48,281 bases of DNA, from assembly GCA_023228825.1 (NCBI GenBank), contig JALOAL010000017.1, forward strand, positions 1 to 48,281, in the 5' to 3' direction. Positions 14,949-23,322 of this stretch are shown here, piece after piece. Made by a program: the position numbers and the translations under genes. This DNA is from Dehalococcoidia bacterium. Its GTDB lineage: Bacteria; Chloroflexota; Dehalococcoidia; UBA2979. Below the pieces are notes generated by a model. It was not told the origin of the DNA and searched no databases. It saw only the letters and a program-made list of their open reading frames with translations. The number at the start of each line of letters is the position of its first letter. Position 1 is the first letter of the stretch.

Positions 14949-15505
14949 ATCCAGAGATGGTGCAGGCGCTGGAGGACTCTGGCGCGTTCCTGCAGGGCCA
15001 CTTCCAACTTTCGTCCGGGCGGCACTCCGACCGCTACATCGAGAAGTTCAACCTCCTGCAGTGGCCGGCGTTCACGGAGATGGTCTGCCGCAAGATGGCG
15101 GAGTGGGGCCGCTCGTTTGGCCCGGAGACCGTGGCCGGCCCCACCACCGGCGGCATCCTGCTGGCGTATGAGGTGGGCCGCCAGTTGGGCCTGCGAGGCA
15201 TCTTCGCGGAGCGCGATGCGGAGGGCGGCCGCTCCTTCCAGCGCGACTTCCGCCTGGCCCCCGGCGAGCGCGTGATGGTGGTGGACGACATCTCCTCCAC
15301 CGGCGAGGCCGTGCTCGACACCATCGAGGCGGTGCGCAAGGCGGGCGGGGAGCCCGTGTGCGCCTCCGTGATCGTCTATCGCAGCGGGGAACGCACGGAG
15401 ATGGACGGCGTCCCCTTCTTCGCCACCACCGAACTGACCATGCAGACCTGGGGGCCGGAGGAGTGCCCGCTCTGCCGCGATGGCGTCCCCCTGAAGGTCA
15501 CGTGA
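14939..15505 (+). CDS. pyrE: Orotate phosphoribosyltransferase
   Basis: PyrE joins orotate and PRPP to give OMP in pyrimidine synthesis. The 188-residue protein has LSSGRHSDRYIEKF near the start, the GPTTGGILLAYEVGRQLG loop, and the PRPP-binding VMVVDDISSTGEA. A CPLC pair close to the C-terminus (ECPLCRDGVPLK) is also seen in some bacterial PyrE forms and could bind metal. The ATG lies inside the signal peptidase gene, so the two are translated from one message. No other pyr genes are nearby. Confidence 0.92.
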   Translation: MAVDPEMVQALEDSGAFLQGHFQLSSGRHSDRYIEKFNLLQWPAFTEMVCRKMAEWGRSFGPETVAGPTTGGILLAYEVGRQLGLRGIFAERDAEGGRSFQRDFRLAPGERVMVVDDISSTGEAVLDTIEAVRKAGGEPVCASVIVYRSGERTEMDGVPFFATTELTMQTWGPEECPLCRDGVPLKVT

Positions 15506-16068
15506 TGTCCAGCCCCCCCACGGGCACCCGCTTTCGACGCGGCCGCCTCATCCTGAGGCTGCTTGACCGCGCGGAGGGCGCCGCCGGCAACGCCTGGCGC
15601 GAGCAGCGCGCGGCCCTCTGGGCGATGGCGCGCGAGGCGCTGCCGTACGTGGTGGAGCGGTCCGTGGAGATGCCCATGGTGCACGGCCTGGACGTGGGCC
15701 CGCGCATCATCTACGACCGGCCTCCTCCCTATGAGCACGCCATCGAGTACGTGCAGGCCGCCGCCAACGGCTACTCCTTCGACGACCCTCGCGGCTGGTA
15801 CGAGGCGGAGGCCGCCGCCCGCTCCGTGGAGCGCATCCGCGACTACCAGCGCGCCGTGGCCGGCCTCTGCGCCGCCTGGGGCCTGAACGAGCCGTGGGCG
15901 CAGCGCATGATCGTCCACCAGCACCTGCGCGCCGTGGCGGAGGGGGACCCCGCCGCTGGCGAGGCCGCCCTGGACATGCTCGCCGGCACGAGCGCGGACG
16001 AGGGCGCCGCCTCGGATCCGGCGCTTGCCACCGAGGTGCGTGCGTTGCTGGAGCGCGGCTTCAACTGA
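15505..16068 (+). CDS. Hypothetical protein downstream of pyrE
   Basis: A 187-residue soluble protein whose ATG overlaps the pyrE stop by one base (TGATG), so it is translationally coupled. It has an Arg-rich first 25 residues, a Trp/Tyr/Pro-rich middle (IIYDRPPPYEHAIEYV) and helical C-terminal half. No signal peptide or membrane segment. I do not recognise a family. It converges on the ABC ATPase gene, with an 8-bp overlap of the 3' ends. Confidence 0.7.
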   Translation: MSSPPTGTRFRRGRLILRLLDRAEGAAGNAWREQRAALWAMAREALPYVVERSVEMPMVHGLDVGPRIIYDRPPPYEHAIEYVQAAANGYSFDDPRGWYEAEAAARSVERIRDYQRAVAGLCAAWGLNEPWAQRMIVHQHLRAVAEGDPAAGEAALDMLAGTSADEGAASDPALATEVRALLERGFN

Positions 16069-16900
16069 CGGCGGGGACCACCAGCGGCGCGCCGCTCTCC
16101 GGGTGCGGAATCACGCGCACGTGGGGGCCGTAGACCGCGCGCACGTGCTCCTGCGTGACCACCTGCGCCGGCGCGCCCGAGGCCACCACACGGCCCTGCT
16201 GCATCAACACCAGGCGGTCGCAGTACGCCGCCGCAAACGTCAGATCGTGCACCACCACCAGCACGGCCACACCTTCCGCGGCCAGGGCGCGCAGTAGCGC
16301 CAGGATCTGCGCCTGGGCATCCGCGTCCAGTCCGGATGTGGGTTCGTCCAGCAGCAGCAGGCGAGGCTGCTGCGCCAGCGCCCGCGCGATGAAGGCGCGC
16401 CGCCGTTCGCCTCCGGAGAGCGTGCCCAGCATCCGCTGCGCGAACGCCTCGCAGCCCACGCGTTGCATGGAGGCGAGCGCGATCGCGTGGTCACGCGGGC
16501 CTTCGCGGCGCAGCAGGCCCAGGTGCGGGTGACGGCCCAGCAGGACGAGTTCCTGCACCGTCATGGCGTCCGGCGCCTCCGGCATCTGCTGCACCACCGC
16601 CACCGTGCGAAAGAGCGAGCCGTTGCGGTAGGACGCCAGCGGGCGGCCGGCCAGCGCCACCTCGCCCTGCGCCGCACGTACGCCCGTGGCCGCGCGCAGC
16701 AATGTGCTCTTGCCGGCCCCGTTCGGGCCCACCAGTCCCACCACCTCGCCGGCTGCGACCTCCACGTCCACGCCGTCCAGCAGCCGCCGGCCCTCCACCG
16801 TCACGGAGAGGCCGCGCACGGAGAGCATGCTCGCCTCGGGCCGGGGTGGGGCCTCGAGGCGTGGAGGGGCGGCGCGCTCGGGTGTGGGGAGGGGGGCCAT
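16061..16900 (-). CDS. btuD: ABC transporter ATPase, cobalamin/iron-siderophore type
   Basis: A 279-residue ABC ATPase of the FecE/BtuD family. After a Pro-rich extension of about 30 residues come Walker A GPNGAGKST, the Q-loop region VVQQMPEAPD, signature LSGGERRR, Walker B LLLLDEPTSGLD and the H-loop VVHDL. It drives import through the permease encoded just upstream; the stop of that gene and this ATG overlap as TGATG. The cobalamin riboswitch upstream points to corrinoids as substrate, so I use btuD. Iron siderophores are the alternative by sequence alone. Confidence 0.88.
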   Translation of the reverse strand: MAPLPTPERAAPPRLEAPPRPEASMLSVRGLSVTVEGRRLLDGVDVEVAAGEVVGLVGPNGAGKSTLLRAATGVRAAQGEVALAGRPLASYRNGSLFRTVAVVQQMPEAPDAMTVQELVLLGRHPHLGLLRREGPRDHAIALASMQRVGCEAFAQRMLGTLSGGERRRAFIARALAQQPRLLLLDEPTSGLDADAQAQILALLRALAAEGVAVLVVVHDLTFAAAYCDRLVLMQQGRVVASGAPAQVVTQEHVRAVYGPHVRVIPHPESGAPLVVPAVS

Positions 16901-17988
16901 CAGAGCGAGACCTTCCGGGAGCGCAGGAGCAGCAGGAAGAACGGGCCACCGAGCATGGCGGTGAGGACGCCCACCGGCACCTCCTGCGGCTGGATGATCG
17001 TGCGCGCCAGCAGGTCCACGCTCACCATCAGCAGTGCGCCGCCCAGCAGGCTCGCCGCCAGGGTGCGGCGGTAGTCGCCGCCGAAGAGCATGCGGATGGC
17101 GTGCGGCACGATCAGGCCGACGAACCCGATCACCCCCGCGACCGCCACCGCCGTGGCCGCCACCAGCGAGGCGGCCGCCAGCACGATCAACTTCGTGCGG
17201 CTGACGTCCACGCCCAGGTGTTCGGCCTGCTCCTCGTCCAGTTGCAGCACGTTCAGCGCCCGCGCGTGCAGTGCGATCACCAGCGTCCCCACCAGGATGT
17301 ACGGCGTGGCCACCAACACCTTCTCCCAGGAGGAGGTGTTGAAGCCGCCGAAGAGGAAGGACAGGATCGGCTGCGAGACCGTGTCGCTGCCGTTGATGAT
17401 GAGGAATGAGGTAGCCCCCGCCCAGACGGCGGAGAGCGCCACGCCCCCCAGGATCAGCGAGCCCCCGTCCAGCATCCCACCGGACCTCGCCACCGCGTAC
17501 ACGATCAGGACCGTGGACAGCCCGCCGATGAAGGCCAGGATGGGCACCCAGCCCAGGCCGTAGGCGTCCACCGGCAGCGGCGACACCACCGCGATGGCCA
17601 CCGCCAGCCCCGCGCCCGCCGCCACGCCCAGCAGGTACGGCTCCGCCAGGGGGTTGCGGAAGATCCCCTGGTACGCCGATCCGGACAGCGAGAGCGCCGC
17701 GCCCACCAGGCACGCCGCCAGCACTCGAGGCAACCGGATCTGGAGGAGGATGCGCTCCCAGGAGTCGCTGGCGCTGGTTTCCACCTCCACCCACGGCAGG
17801 CTGTCCACCAGCACGCGCAGCACCGTTCCCGCCGGGATGTCCGCGGAGCCTTGCGTGAGCGCGAGCAGCGTGACGAGCGCGAGGAGGACGGCGAGCGCCG
17901 CAGTCCCGAGCAGGGCCGGGACACGCCACGGCGCCGCCGTGGCGTGGGCCTCGCCCACCCGCCCGAGCCTCAGGCCACGGATCGTCAT
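16900..17988 (-). CDS. btuC: ABC transporter permease, FecCD/BtuC family
   Basis: A 362-residue polytopic permease with about ten membrane segments. Family motifs include LPRVLAACLVGAALSLSGSAYQGIFRNPLAEPYLLG near the first third, cut here to LPRVLAACLVGAALSLSG and FRNPLAEPYLLG, plus IGFVGLIVPHAIR and the EEQAEHLGV coupling region. The cobalamin riboswitch about 130 nt upstream strongly suggests vitamin B12 or another corrinoid. No periplasmic binding protein (BtuF) is encoded next to it, which is unusual. GAGGACGAG precedes the ATG. Confidence 0.9.
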   Translation of the reverse strand: MTIRGLRLGRVGEAHATAAPWRVPALLGTAALAVLLALVTLLALTQGSADIPAGTVLRVLVDSLPWVEVETSASDSWERILLQIRLPRVLAACLVGAALSLSGSAYQGIFRNPLAEPYLLGVAAGAGLAVAIAVVSPLPVDAYGLGWVPILAFIGGLSTVLIVYAVARSGGMLDGGSLILGGVALSAVWAGATSFLIINGSDTVSQPILSFLFGGFNTSSWEKVLVATPYILVGTLVIALHARALNVLQLDEEQAEHLGVDVSRTKLIVLAAASLVAATAVAVAGVIGFVGLIVPHAIRMLFGGDYRRTLAASLLGGALLMVSVDLLARTIIQPQEVPVGVLTAMLGGPFFLLLLRSRKVSL

Positions 17989-18025
17989 GTTCGCTCGTCC
18001 TCGATGAGAGGCGGGGCCCCTCGAT

Positions 18026-18039
18026 GCTCCGGCCGGAGC
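18026..18039 (-). promoter_or_regulatory. Perfect palindrome between riboswitch and permease gene
   Basis: GCTCCGGCCGGAGC is a self-complementary 14-mer in the leader RNA of the btuC-like gene. A second GC-rich pairing (GAGGGGCCCCGCCTC on the minus strand) follows immediately. These could be part of the riboswitch expression platform, but no T-run or exact antiterminator was worked out. Confidence 0.35.
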
Positions 18040-18119
18040 GAGCGACAGAACGAGGGCGAGCGTGCGCGGAGGCGCAGAGGCTTGCCGTCGCCTGTCCTCG
18101 CAGGGTCGACAAGTCAGAT

Positions 18120-18245
18120 CGCGTGGGCCGGTGTTCTGGCTCGCCCGCGCGCCTCGACAGGCGGCAGCAGGCTCACAGTTGCGGGACAGCGCCGGTCTCT
18201 CACCGGACTTCCCCGAACCACGCGGGTGACAGCCGTCATCCTACA
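18120..18245 (-). ncRNA. Cobalamin riboswitch
   Basis: Read on the minus strand, the region has all the conserved blocks of a cobalamin (AdoCbl-type) riboswitch in order: a GGGAA segment, CGGTGAGAGACCG, the core GCTGTCCCGCAACTGTGA, and the B12 box GCCAGAACACCGGCC (plus-strand 18126-18140). It lies 130-255 nt upstream of the btuC-like permease in the same orientation. Binding of cobalamin normally lowers expression of uptake genes. The outer edges are approximate. Confidence 0.93.
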
Positions 18246-18314
18246 CCAGGTGCGCCGATTGCAGCGCGAGGACTGGGAGGCGTCCCGCAACGTCGAGGCG
18301 CGAGGCATGCTTTC

Positions 18315-18343
18315 TTGCGAAGTAATTCTGGCGGAAGTACCTT
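18315..18343 (+). promoter_or_regulatory. Leaderless promoter of the padR-mod operon
   Basis: TTGCGA (18315-18320), a 17-bp spacer and TACCTT (18338-18343). The start codon follows 6 nt after the -10 box, so the mRNA probably begins at the ATG. The imperfect palindrome GAAGTACCTTC (18334-18344) overlaps the -10 box, and GAAGTA is repeated 15 bp upstream at 18319; both are candidate sites for self-control by PadR. Confidence 0.6.
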
Positions 18344-18349
18344 CACGGC

Positions 18350-18895
18350 ATGGCCGACGAACGCGACCTCCTACCGGGCGAGTACACCGCCCTCGGCCTG
18401 CTGGCGCACGAGGCGATGCACGGGTACGAACTGGCGCGACGCTGGGAGGCGTCTCCGCTGGCGGAGGTGCTGCCTGCCGAGCAGAGCGTGCTATACGGCT
18501 ATCTGCGCACACTGGAGCGCCGCGACCTGGTGGAGTGGGAGGAGGTGCGCGTGGGCAACCGGCCCCCGCGACGTATCTTCAGCGCCAGCGAGGCGGGCTG
18601 GGAGGTCCTCCGCCCGTGGCTGCGCGCACCGGTCGCCCGCCTGCGCGAGGTGCGCGCGGACCTGCTGCTCAAGATCTACGTCCTGCGCCTGCTGGACCCG
18701 GCGTCCGAGGCGCGCCTGCTCATCCGCCAGGTCGAGGCGTGCGAGGCCTACCTCGCCCAGGCGCGGGCGCACCTGGATGCGGCGGAGGGCTTCGAGCGGC
18801 TGCTGTGGGGGTCGAAGACCACCGCCGCCGAGGCCACCATCGCGTGGCTGCGCGCCGCCGCCCCGTCCGTCCGAGGGCGACGGGCCACCGCGTGA
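18350..18895 (+). CDS. PadR family transcriptional regulator
   Basis: A 181-residue PadR regulator. The N-terminal winged helix is clear: LGLLAHEAMHGYELARRW, SVLYGYLRTLERRDLVEW and the wing residues PPRRIFSASEAG. The C-terminal half, residues ~90-180, is the helical dimerisation domain of the longer PadR subfamily. Its stop overlaps the modA start as GTGA, so regulator and molybdate importer are made together. PadR proteins usually answer to small phenolic or drug-like ligands; a link to molybdate is an inference from this coupling only. Confidence 0.92.
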   Translation: MADERDLLPGEYTALGLLAHEAMHGYELARRWEASPLAEVLPAEQSVLYGYLRTLERRDLVEWEEVRVGNRPPRRIFSASEAGWEVLRPWLRAPVARLREVRADLLLKIYVLRLLDPASEARLLIRQVEACEAYLAQARAHLDAAEGFERLLWGSKTTAAEATIAWLRAAAPSVRGRRATA

Positions 18896-19704
18896 GGGTG
18901 TGGGGGCTCATGGGGGGGCTCGTGGGGGTGGCGCTCGCGCTGGGGGTGCTCTCGGCGTGCGGCTCGGAGCGGGAGACGCTCGTGGTGTCGGCGGCCTCGT
19001 CGCTGACGGACGCATTCACGGAACTGGCGGCGGCGTTTGAGGCGGAGCGGGGTGGCGTCCAGGTGTTGCTCAACACCGGCGCGTCGTCCGCCCTGGCGGC
19101 GCAGATCGCGGAGGGCGCCCCGGCGGGCGTGTTCGCCTCCGCCAACGTGGCGCAGATGGAGGTGGCGCTCGCCGAAGGGCGGGGCGATGTGTGGCAGGTG
19201 TTCGCCCTGAACCGCCTGGTGGTGGTCGCGCCTGCACGGAGCGAGGCCGTGCGGGCGTTCGATGACCTCGCGGCGGCGGGGGTGCGCCTGGTGCTGGCAG
19301 GGGCGGACGTACCGGTGGGCGACTACGCGCGGAGCGCCATCGCGGTGGCGGACGCCGAACGGCCTGGCTTCGCCGCGGACGTGCTGGCCAACGTGACCAG
19401 CGAGGAGGCGAACGTGCGGTCCGTCCTCGCCAAGGTCGAACTTGGCGAGGCGGACGCGGGGATCGTGTACGAGACGGACGCCGCGACGGCCGGCGAGGCG
19501 GTGCGCGTGGTCCCCGTCCCGCAGGCGTACGCGCCGTCCGTCCGCTATCCCATCGCCGCGCTCGGCCGTGACGAGGCCGGCCATGCGGCCGCCTTCGTCG
19601 CGTTCGTGCTGGCGGAGGACGGCCAGCGCATCCTGGGCGCGTACGGGTTCACGCCGGCCTCCGGGGCAGTGGGGGCCTCCGGGGCAGTGGAGGCAGGGAG
19701 GTGA
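18892..19704 (+). CDS. modA: Molybdate ABC transporter, substrate-binding lipoprotein
   Basis: A 270-residue periplasmic-type binding protein. The N-terminus is hydrophobic with lipobox LSAC, so it should be membrane-anchored. The mature sequence has VVSAASSLTDAFTELAAAFE, NTGASSALAAQIAEGAP and the closing motif VLAKVELGEADAGIVYETD of ModA. It captures molybdate and may also bind tungstate. Start GTG 18892 overlaps the padR stop; GTG 18898 and ATG 18910 are alternatives. Overlaps modB by GTGA. Confidence 0.93.
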   Translation: MRVWGLMGGLVGVALALGVLSACGSERETLVVSAASSLTDAFTELAAAFEAERGGVQVLLNTGASSALAAQIAEGAPAGVFASANVAQMEVALAEGRGDVWQVFALNRLVVVAPARSEAVRAFDDLAAAGVRLVLAGADVPVGDYARSAIAVADAERPGFAADVLANVTSEEANVRSVLAKVELGEADAGIVYETDAATAGEAVRVVPVPQAYAPSVRYPIAALGRDEAGHAAAFVAFVLAEDGQRILGAYGFTPASGAVGASGAVEAGR

Positions 19705-20525
19705 GCCTGCGGTCGCCGCGCGCGGACCTCGTGGCGCTCGCGTTGCTGGTGGGGCTGGGCGGGGTGTTCGCGCTCTTCTTCGTGTTGCCGTTTGCGGGCC
19801 TCGTGCAGCGGGCGGCCAGCGACGGGCGCGTGCTGGACCTGGCGGGCAGCCGCGAGGTGCGCGCGGCGCTGGTGCTGTCGTTGTGGACGGGCGCGGTCAG
19901 CACAGCGCTCGCGGTGGTCTTCGGTACGCCGGTCGCCTACTGGCTCGCGCGCACGAACGTGCGAGGGCGCTCGATCCTGGAGGCGCTGGTGGACCTGCCG
20001 ATCGTACTGCCGCCCACGGTGGCCGGCGTCGCCTTGCTCACGGCCTTCGGCGCGCGCGGCCTGGTGGGCGAGCCGCTGGAGGCGCTCACCGGGTTCCGGT
20101 TCACCTTCACCACCGCGGCCGTGGTCCTGGCGCAGGTGCTGGTGGCGGCGCCGTTCTATGTCCGTGCCGCCCGCGCGGGCTTCGCAGGCGTGGACGCGCA
20201 ATTGGAGCGCGTGGCGTACACGCTGGGGGCGAGCCGGGTGGAGACCTTCGTCCGCATCACCCTGCCGCAGGCACGCCCGGCGCTGCTGGCGGGCGTGGTG
20301 CTCTGCTGGGCGCGCGCCATGGGCGAACTGGGCGCCACGCTCATCTTCGCCGGCAGCCTGGAGGGCCGCACCCGCACCATGCCGCTCGCGATCCTCGACG
20401 CCTTCGAGCGCACCTCGCTCGGCCTCTCCGGCGCGGTCAGCATGTCGCTCATCCTGCTGGTGGTGGCGCTGGCCGTGCTCGTGGTCTTCCGCCTCGCCAC
20501 CGCGCCCGAGGTCACTGCACGGTGA
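19701..20525 (+). CDS. modB: Molybdate ABC transporter permease
   Basis: A 274-residue inner-membrane permease with about six membrane segments. The permease motif is present: LPIVLPPTVAGVALL and later EKxxxTLGASRVETFVRITLP-type coupling residues (TLGASRVETFVRITLPQA) ahead of GELGATLIFAG. It starts at a GTG overlapping the modA stop. It pairs with modC, 49 bp downstream. Confidence 0.93.
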   Translation: MSLRSPRADLVALALLVGLGGVFALFFVLPFAGLVQRAASDGRVLDLAGSREVRAALVLSLWTGAVSTALAVVFGTPVAYWLARTNVRGRSILEALVDLPIVLPPTVAGVALLTAFGARGLVGEPLEALTGFRFTFTTAAVVLAQVLVAAPFYVRAARAGFAGVDAQLERVAYTLGASRVETFVRITLPQARPALLAGVVLCWARAMGELGATLIFAGSLEGRTRTMPLAILDAFERTSLGLSGAVSMSLILLVVALAVLVVFRLATAPEVTAR

Positions 20526-20574
20526 CGGCTGTGCTGACGGCGGTGCTGCCGGCGGGGCTGACGGCGGTGGGGCG

Positions 20575-21747
20575 ATGAGGCTGGCGTACGACGCTCGCAT
20601 GCGCGTCGGCGCGTTCGACTACGAGGCCGCGTTCGAGGCGGAGGGCGAGGTGGTGGTGCTCTTCGGCCATTCGGGCGCAGGTAAGAGCCTCACGCTACAG
20701 GCGATCGCCGGACTACTGCGGCCGGAGGCGGGCCGCATCTCGCTGGGCGACCGCGTCCTCTTCGACAGCGCGGGCGGCGTCCACCTGCCACCCCAGGCGC
20801 GAGGCGTGGGCTACGTGGTGCAGGAACTGGCGTTGTTCCCGCACATGACCGTGGGCGAGAACGTCGCCTTCGCCGTGCAGGGGCCTCGTGACGTGCGTGC
20901 GGCGCGGGTGCGGCCGCTGCTGGAGGGCCTGGAGATCGCGGACTACGAGGACCGCCTGCCGGGCACGCTCTCCGGCGGCCAGCGCCAGCGGGTGGCGCTG
21001 GCGCGTGCGCTGGCCCGCGACGTGCCGCTGCTCCTGCTGGACGAGCCGTTCTCCGCGCTGGACGCGTCGCTGCGTCGCACGATGCGCGCGGAGTTGCTCC
21101 GCCTGCGCGCGGAGATGGGCCTGACGGTGGTCTTTGTGACGCACGACCTGCGCGAGGCGCACCTGCTGGCGGACCGCCTCGCGGTGTTCGACCATGGCCG
21201 CATCCTGCAGTTCGACCGCCGGGAGGAGGTCTTTCGGCACCCACGCTCGCGGCGCGTGGCGGAACTGACGGGCGTGGCGAACATCCTGCGGGGGGTGGTC
21301 ACTGGCTACGGCCCCGCAGCGGGCGCTGCTGTGGGCTCTGCCGGGGCCCCTGGCTCGGCGGGCGGCCTCGTGGACGTCCAGGTGGGCGGAGCGTTGTTGC
21401 GCGCACCGGAGCGGGGCTGGCGTCCGGGCGTGGGCAGCACGGTGGACGTGGCCCTGCGCGCGGAGCGCATCAACCTGCGGCGAGGCGCTCCGCGGGAGAT
21501 CGCGGACGTGAACCTGGTGCAGGCGGTGGTGGAGGAGGAGCACGCCTACGGGGCCGGCTTCACGCTGCGCTTCCGCGCGCTGGGCGCCGGGCCGGCGTTG
21601 GAGGTGGATCTGCCCTCGCGACCGTACGAGGTGCTGGGGGTGGGCGACCGCAAGGCGTGGACGCTGGAACTGCCGCCGGAGGACCTGCACCTGATGCCGG
21701 TGGAGGAGGGAGCGGGGCTCCCCTCGGTCGCGGGGGAGGACGCTTAG
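20575..21747 (+). CDS. modC: Molybdate ABC transporter ATPase
   Basis: A 390-residue ATPase. Walker A is GHSGAGKS, the Q-loop VVQELALFPHMTV, the signature LSGGQRQR, Walker B LLLLDEPFSALD and the H-loop VTHD. A C-terminal TOBE-like region of about 150 residues follows, interrupted by a Gly/Ala-rich insert near residues 240-265. Start ATG 20575, after GGTGGGG. The stop codon overlaps that of the convergent gene by 3 of 4 bases. Confidence 0.93.
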   Translation: MRLAYDARMRVGAFDYEAAFEAEGEVVVLFGHSGAGKSLTLQAIAGLLRPEAGRISLGDRVLFDSAGGVHLPPQARGVGYVVQELALFPHMTVGENVAFAVQGPRDVRAARVRPLLEGLEIADYEDRLPGTLSGGQRQRVALARALARDVPLLLLDEPFSALDASLRRTMRAELLRLRAEMGLTVVFVTHDLREAHLLADRLAVFDHGRILQFDRREEVFRHPRSRRVAELTGVANILRGVVTGYGPAAGAAVGSAGAPGSAGGLVDVQVGGALLRAPERGWRPGVGSTVDVALRAERINLRRGAPREIADVNLVQAVVEEEHAYGAGFTLRFRALGAGPALEVDLPSRPYEVLGVGDRKAWTLELPPEDLHLMPVEEGAGLPSVAGEDA

Positions 21748-23204
21748 CCTCGCGTGCCGCCGTAGAGGGTCAGGAGGAAGGCGTCCGCCTGCTGGTAGAA
21801 CGGATTGCCGGGCTCGATGGCGAGCGCGGCGTCCATGTCCAGCCGCGCTCCCTCCCAGTCGTCCGGGGCAGCCAGGATGCGGCCCAGCGAGCGCACCGCA
21901 TAGGCCTCGGCCATCGTCGAGTCCACGTCGAGCGCACGGGTGGCGTAGTCCACCAGGATCTCGCCCATGACCTCCGGCCAGTCCTCCGCCACGGTCCCCG
22001 CCAGGAGTGGCCCGTCCGGTGCGTACATCTGGGCGGGTGGGAGGCCGTCCATCAGGTCCAGCGCCAGCGTGTACTCGCCCGCCAGGACCGCGGTGGTCAG
22101 CGGCTGCCACTCGAGGCCCGCGTCCGCCAGGCGCGCATCCGCCGTGCGCCCGATCGTGAGGGCCATCCACCACACGGCCTCGACGTCCGGGGCCGCCTCC
22201 AGCGCGAGTTGCATGGTGGAGCGGGCGCGCCGCCACAGGTCCGCCTCCACCAGCCGCGCCGCCTGCTCGGTCAGGACGCGGACGCGGGGGTCCGAGGACT
22301 CGATCGGGCCGATATTCACCGCCTCCGGCTCGCCGTCCACCCAGCGGTAGATGATCTCCCCCCAGGCACGGACGCCGCAGGCGTAGCAATAGACATAAGG
22401 ATCGGTGGCGTCCAGCACGATCTCGGCGGCGCCGTCTCCATCCAGGTCCGCGATGGTCGCCGCGCCGGGGCTGGGGCTGAACCACCACAGCGAGGAGGTC
22501 AGCGCCACGCCGTCGAAGCGCACGAGTTCGAACGTGCCGGCGTGCGCGCCGGTGTTGCCGTGCACGGCGAGCCAGATGAGGTCGGAGCCGGCGGGCGCGG
22601 GGACGACCTCGATGTCCGTGCGCGTGGGTTCTGACTCCAGCGGCAGGACGGCCACCTCCACCCATGAGCCGTCCGTCCGACGCTCGTAGATCGCCACCAC
22701 CTGTCGCGCGCCGTTGCCCAGTTCCCAGACGCCGGGCCCGCTGGTCACCGCCGCCCACAGGTCGCGATCCGCCACCTGGAGTTCGATGGCGACGACCTCC
22801 ATCTGGTCGAGCGCGGCCTGTTCGGCGGCGGTCACGCCCGTGCTGATGACGCTCAGCAGCAGGCTGCGCAGGCTCTCGGACGGAGTCAGGGTGGGGGTGG
22901 GCGCTGGTGTGGGCGTGGTGGCGGGGGTGGGGCTGGTGGTCGGTGAGCCGGAGGGCGTGCTCGTGGGCGTGGGCGGCGCCACCTCCGTGCTCGTACCGGT
23001 GGCGGCGCCGCCGGTGCTCCCCGTACCGCCGGTAGCCGTCGGGATCGGGCCGCCCTCGGAACCGTCGCACGCCACCAGCAGCAGGCCCAGCAACGCCGCC
23101 CCGAGCAGGACGGCGAGGCGCCGCGGCAGGCGCGCGATGACGCCGGGGGACGCGGGCGAAGGCCCGCGGTGGGGAGGTGTTGGCTGGGTTCGGGATATAT
23201 CCAT
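21744..23204 (-). CDS. Lipoprotein with Ca-type repeat motif and helical repeats
   Basis: A 486-residue exported protein. The N-terminus has a basic stretch, hydrophobic core and lipobox LLVAC. A Thr/Pro/Ser-rich linker of about 70 residues follows (many TPT and TPS units). The middle contains one DLDGDGAAEIVLD motif, as in FG-GAP/VCBS-type calcium sites, next to beta-rich segments. The last 200 residues look like TPR-type helices. No exact family recognised. Start: ATG 23204 with GGAAGA at 7 nt; ATG 23219 is possible but lacks an SD. Confidence 0.75.
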   Translation of the reverse strand: MDISRTQPTPPHRGPSPASPGVIARLPRRLAVLLGAALLGLLLVACDGSEGGPIPTATGGTGSTGGAATGTSTEVAPPTPTSTPSGSPTTSPTPATTPTPAPTPTLTPSESLRSLLLSVISTGVTAAEQAALDQMEVVAIELQVADRDLWAAVTSGPGVWELGNGARQVVAIYERRTDGSWVEVAVLPLESEPTRTDIEVVPAPAGSDLIWLAVHGNTGAHAGTFELVRFDGVALTSSLWWFSPSPGAATIADLDGDGAAEIVLDATDPYVYCYACGVRAWGEIIYRWVDGEPEAVNIGPIESSDPRVRVLTEQAARLVEADLWRRARSTMQLALEAAPDVEAVWWMALTIGRTADARLADAGLEWQPLTTAVLAGEYTLALDLMDGLPPAQMYAPDGPLLAGTVAEDWPEVMGEILVDYATRALDVDSTMAEAYAVRSLGRILAAPDDWEGARLDMDAALAIEPGNPFYQQADAFLLTLYGGTRG

Positions 23205-23322
23205 GGCAGGGTCTTCCATGGTGAGGCGTGCCCCCGTATGCGCTAGGGGAAGCATGCCAGTCCTCGCACGGACGTGCGCGAGCGGGGGCGCTGCGAGAGC
23301 AGTGCGGAGGGTCGCGCGGCGG

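Noticed and set aside
18120..18245. Considered as a coding region on either strand
   Set aside because: The conserved blocks of a cobalamin riboswitch explain it fully.
20713..23070. A 785-codon open frame on the minus strand
   Set aside because: It runs antisense to modC and in another frame of the lipoprotein gene; Arg/Gly/His-rich shadow without any domain.
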